From: Zeimonas sp044507525
GTDB taxonomy: Bacteria; Pseudomonadota; Gammaproteobacteria; Burkholderiales; Burkholderiaceae_E
Assembly: GCA_044507525.1 (NCBI GenBank)
Contig: JBIQJM010000003.1
Coordinates: 1 to 64,000, forward strand
Length of the DNA stretch: 64,000 bases
Reading direction: 5' to 3'
In this document: positions 63,407 to 64,000 of the stretch, in pieces
How the letters are laid out: every line of letters starts with the position of its first letter
Numbering within the stretch: the first letter of the stretch is position 1
The notes under the pieces: generated by a model
The model's input: only the letters and a program-made list of their open reading frames with translations
What the model was told of the DNA's origin: nothing
The model's database searches: none
Translations under genes and position numbers: made by a program

Positions 63407-64000
63407 CTACGGTGCCCCGGCGCGAGCGCGTTGCGTCCCGCGGACCGCGTGCCCGAACTCCGAAGACGCGACGTGCGCGGCTTGCGGAGCCATCAGTCGA
63501 TGGGCTTGCGCAAGAACCGCTTGCGGGCCTTCGCCGCCGCCCGGCCGCACGCTGCGGTGCAGTTCGGAATCGAGCGGGGCCCAGCGCGACGGATCGGAAG
63601 CGTGGAAGACGATCACCGAGGGCACGCGCAGCGCCGAGGCGAGCTGCGTGACGCCGTCGTCGTTCGCGACCAGCAGTCGCGCATCGGCGAGCAGCGCGGC
63701 CAGCGCGCCCGTCGAGATCGGCGCGACGGCGTCGATCGCCGGGCTGCGCATGCGCACACGCAGTTCGGCGCAGGCCTCGCGTTGGTCCGGCGAGCCGGTG
63801 ACGACGATCGGCAGCCCGTAGGCCTCGTGGAGCGCGTCGGCGACCGCCGCCAGATGCGCGATCGGCCAGCCACCGGCCGTCGACGCGCCGGGGTGCACGC
63901 AGACGTAGCGGCCGGAGGCGAGGCCGCGCGCGAGACCGCTCTCGCGCAGTTCGGCGAGATCGGAGGGCAGCAGCGGAAACTCGAGCGATTCGTCGCGTTC
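63407..64000 (-). CDS. Glycosyltransferase family 9 (heptosyltransferase-like), C-terminal part
   Basis: The frame is open from the window edge to a TAG at 63407, giving the last 197 residues. YVCVHPGASTAGGWPIAHLA is the start of the second Rossmann domain of heptosyltransferases. It is followed by LPIVVTGSPDQREACAEL, the DARLLVANDDGVTQLASAL donor-site motif and VPSVIVFHASDPSRWAP. GT9 enzymes add heptose or related sugars to lipopolysaccharide from the cytoplasmic face. The tail of about 45 residues after the core is variable. It ends 40 bases before the DUF2868 start. Confidence 0.85.
   Translation of the reverse strand, partial: ERDESLEFPLLPSDLAELRESGLARGLASGRYVCVHPGASTAGGWPIAHLAAVADALHEAYGLPIVVTGSPDQREACAELRVRMRSPAIDAVAPISTGALAALLADARLLVANDDGVTQLASALRVPSVIVFHASDPSRWAPLDSELHRSVRPGGGEGPQAVLAQAHRLMAPQAAHVASSEFGHAVRGTQRARAGAP

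Overview
The window is a very GC-rich, densely coding chromosomal segment of a betaproteobacterium, most likely a member of the Burkholderiales. This rests on gene families and order: a DUF2863 protein, the mltD / methyltransferase / rnhA / dnaQ neighbourhood, several branched-chain-type (Liv) ABC transporters, a full Sox operon, and neighbouring DUF2868 and DUF3482 genes. The genus cannot be fixed from the sequence alone. I count 57 protein-coding genes, two of them cut by the window ends. I see no tRNA, rRNA, CRISPR array, insertion sequence or prophage. No gap between genes exceeds about 240 bases, and many neighbours overlap by 4 bases (ATGA or GTGA), so translational coupling is the rule.

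Layout. 1-2247 (minus): end of a Liv-type transporter (binding protein, LivH, start of LivM). 2486-3723 (plus): GNAT acetyltransferase overlapping a cysteine-free Rrf2-type regulator. 3735-5331 (minus): thyA and gspC. 5408-16262 (plus): type II secretion genes gspG-H-I-J-K-L-M-N-D-E-F. 16281-20715 (minus): ATPase, FtsX-type permease and a secreted AttH/CrtC lipocalin-like protein, an Att/Lol-like export module. 20786-23329 (plus): penicillin-acylase-family hydrolase. 23356-25233 (minus): fabI then selD. 25263-30850 (plus): yejABEF-type peptide importer. 30876-41659: mltD, a methyltransferase, cyclopropane-fatty-acid synthase, rnhA, an RND efflux adaptor and pump, dnaQ and a DUF2863 gene.

41741-51621 is a complete thiosulfate-oxidising Sox locus. 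A thioredoxin gene (soxS/W-like) runs leftward and soxR-C-D-Y-Z-A-X-B runs rightward, followed by three translationally coupled accessory genes: a TlpA-like thioredoxin, a GlcG/HbpS haem-binding protein and a SoxH-like metallo-beta-lactamase. SoxAX loads the sulfur substrate onto SoxY (in SoxYZ), SoxB releases sulfate, and SoxCD oxidises the remaining sulfane sulfur, so thiosulfate should go fully to sulfate. The 104-base divergent region holds two face-to-face sigma70-like promoters that share one perfect inverted repeat, a strong candidate for the SoxR operator. pldA (outer-membrane phospholipase A) follows.

52798-59506 (minus) is a second complete Liv-type transporter (LivG, LivH, LivM, binding protein, LivF) with an acyl-CoA ligase as its last gene, suggesting uptake plus CoA activation of an organic acid. 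59591-59643 is a perfect 23-bp-stem hairpin. 59720-64000 (minus) carries an MliC-like periplasmic protein, an unusual GTPase (DUF3482) coupled to a membrane protein (DUF2868), and the end of a glycosyltransferase family 9 gene. The GTPase/membrane-protein pair is the best candidate here for an undescribed system.
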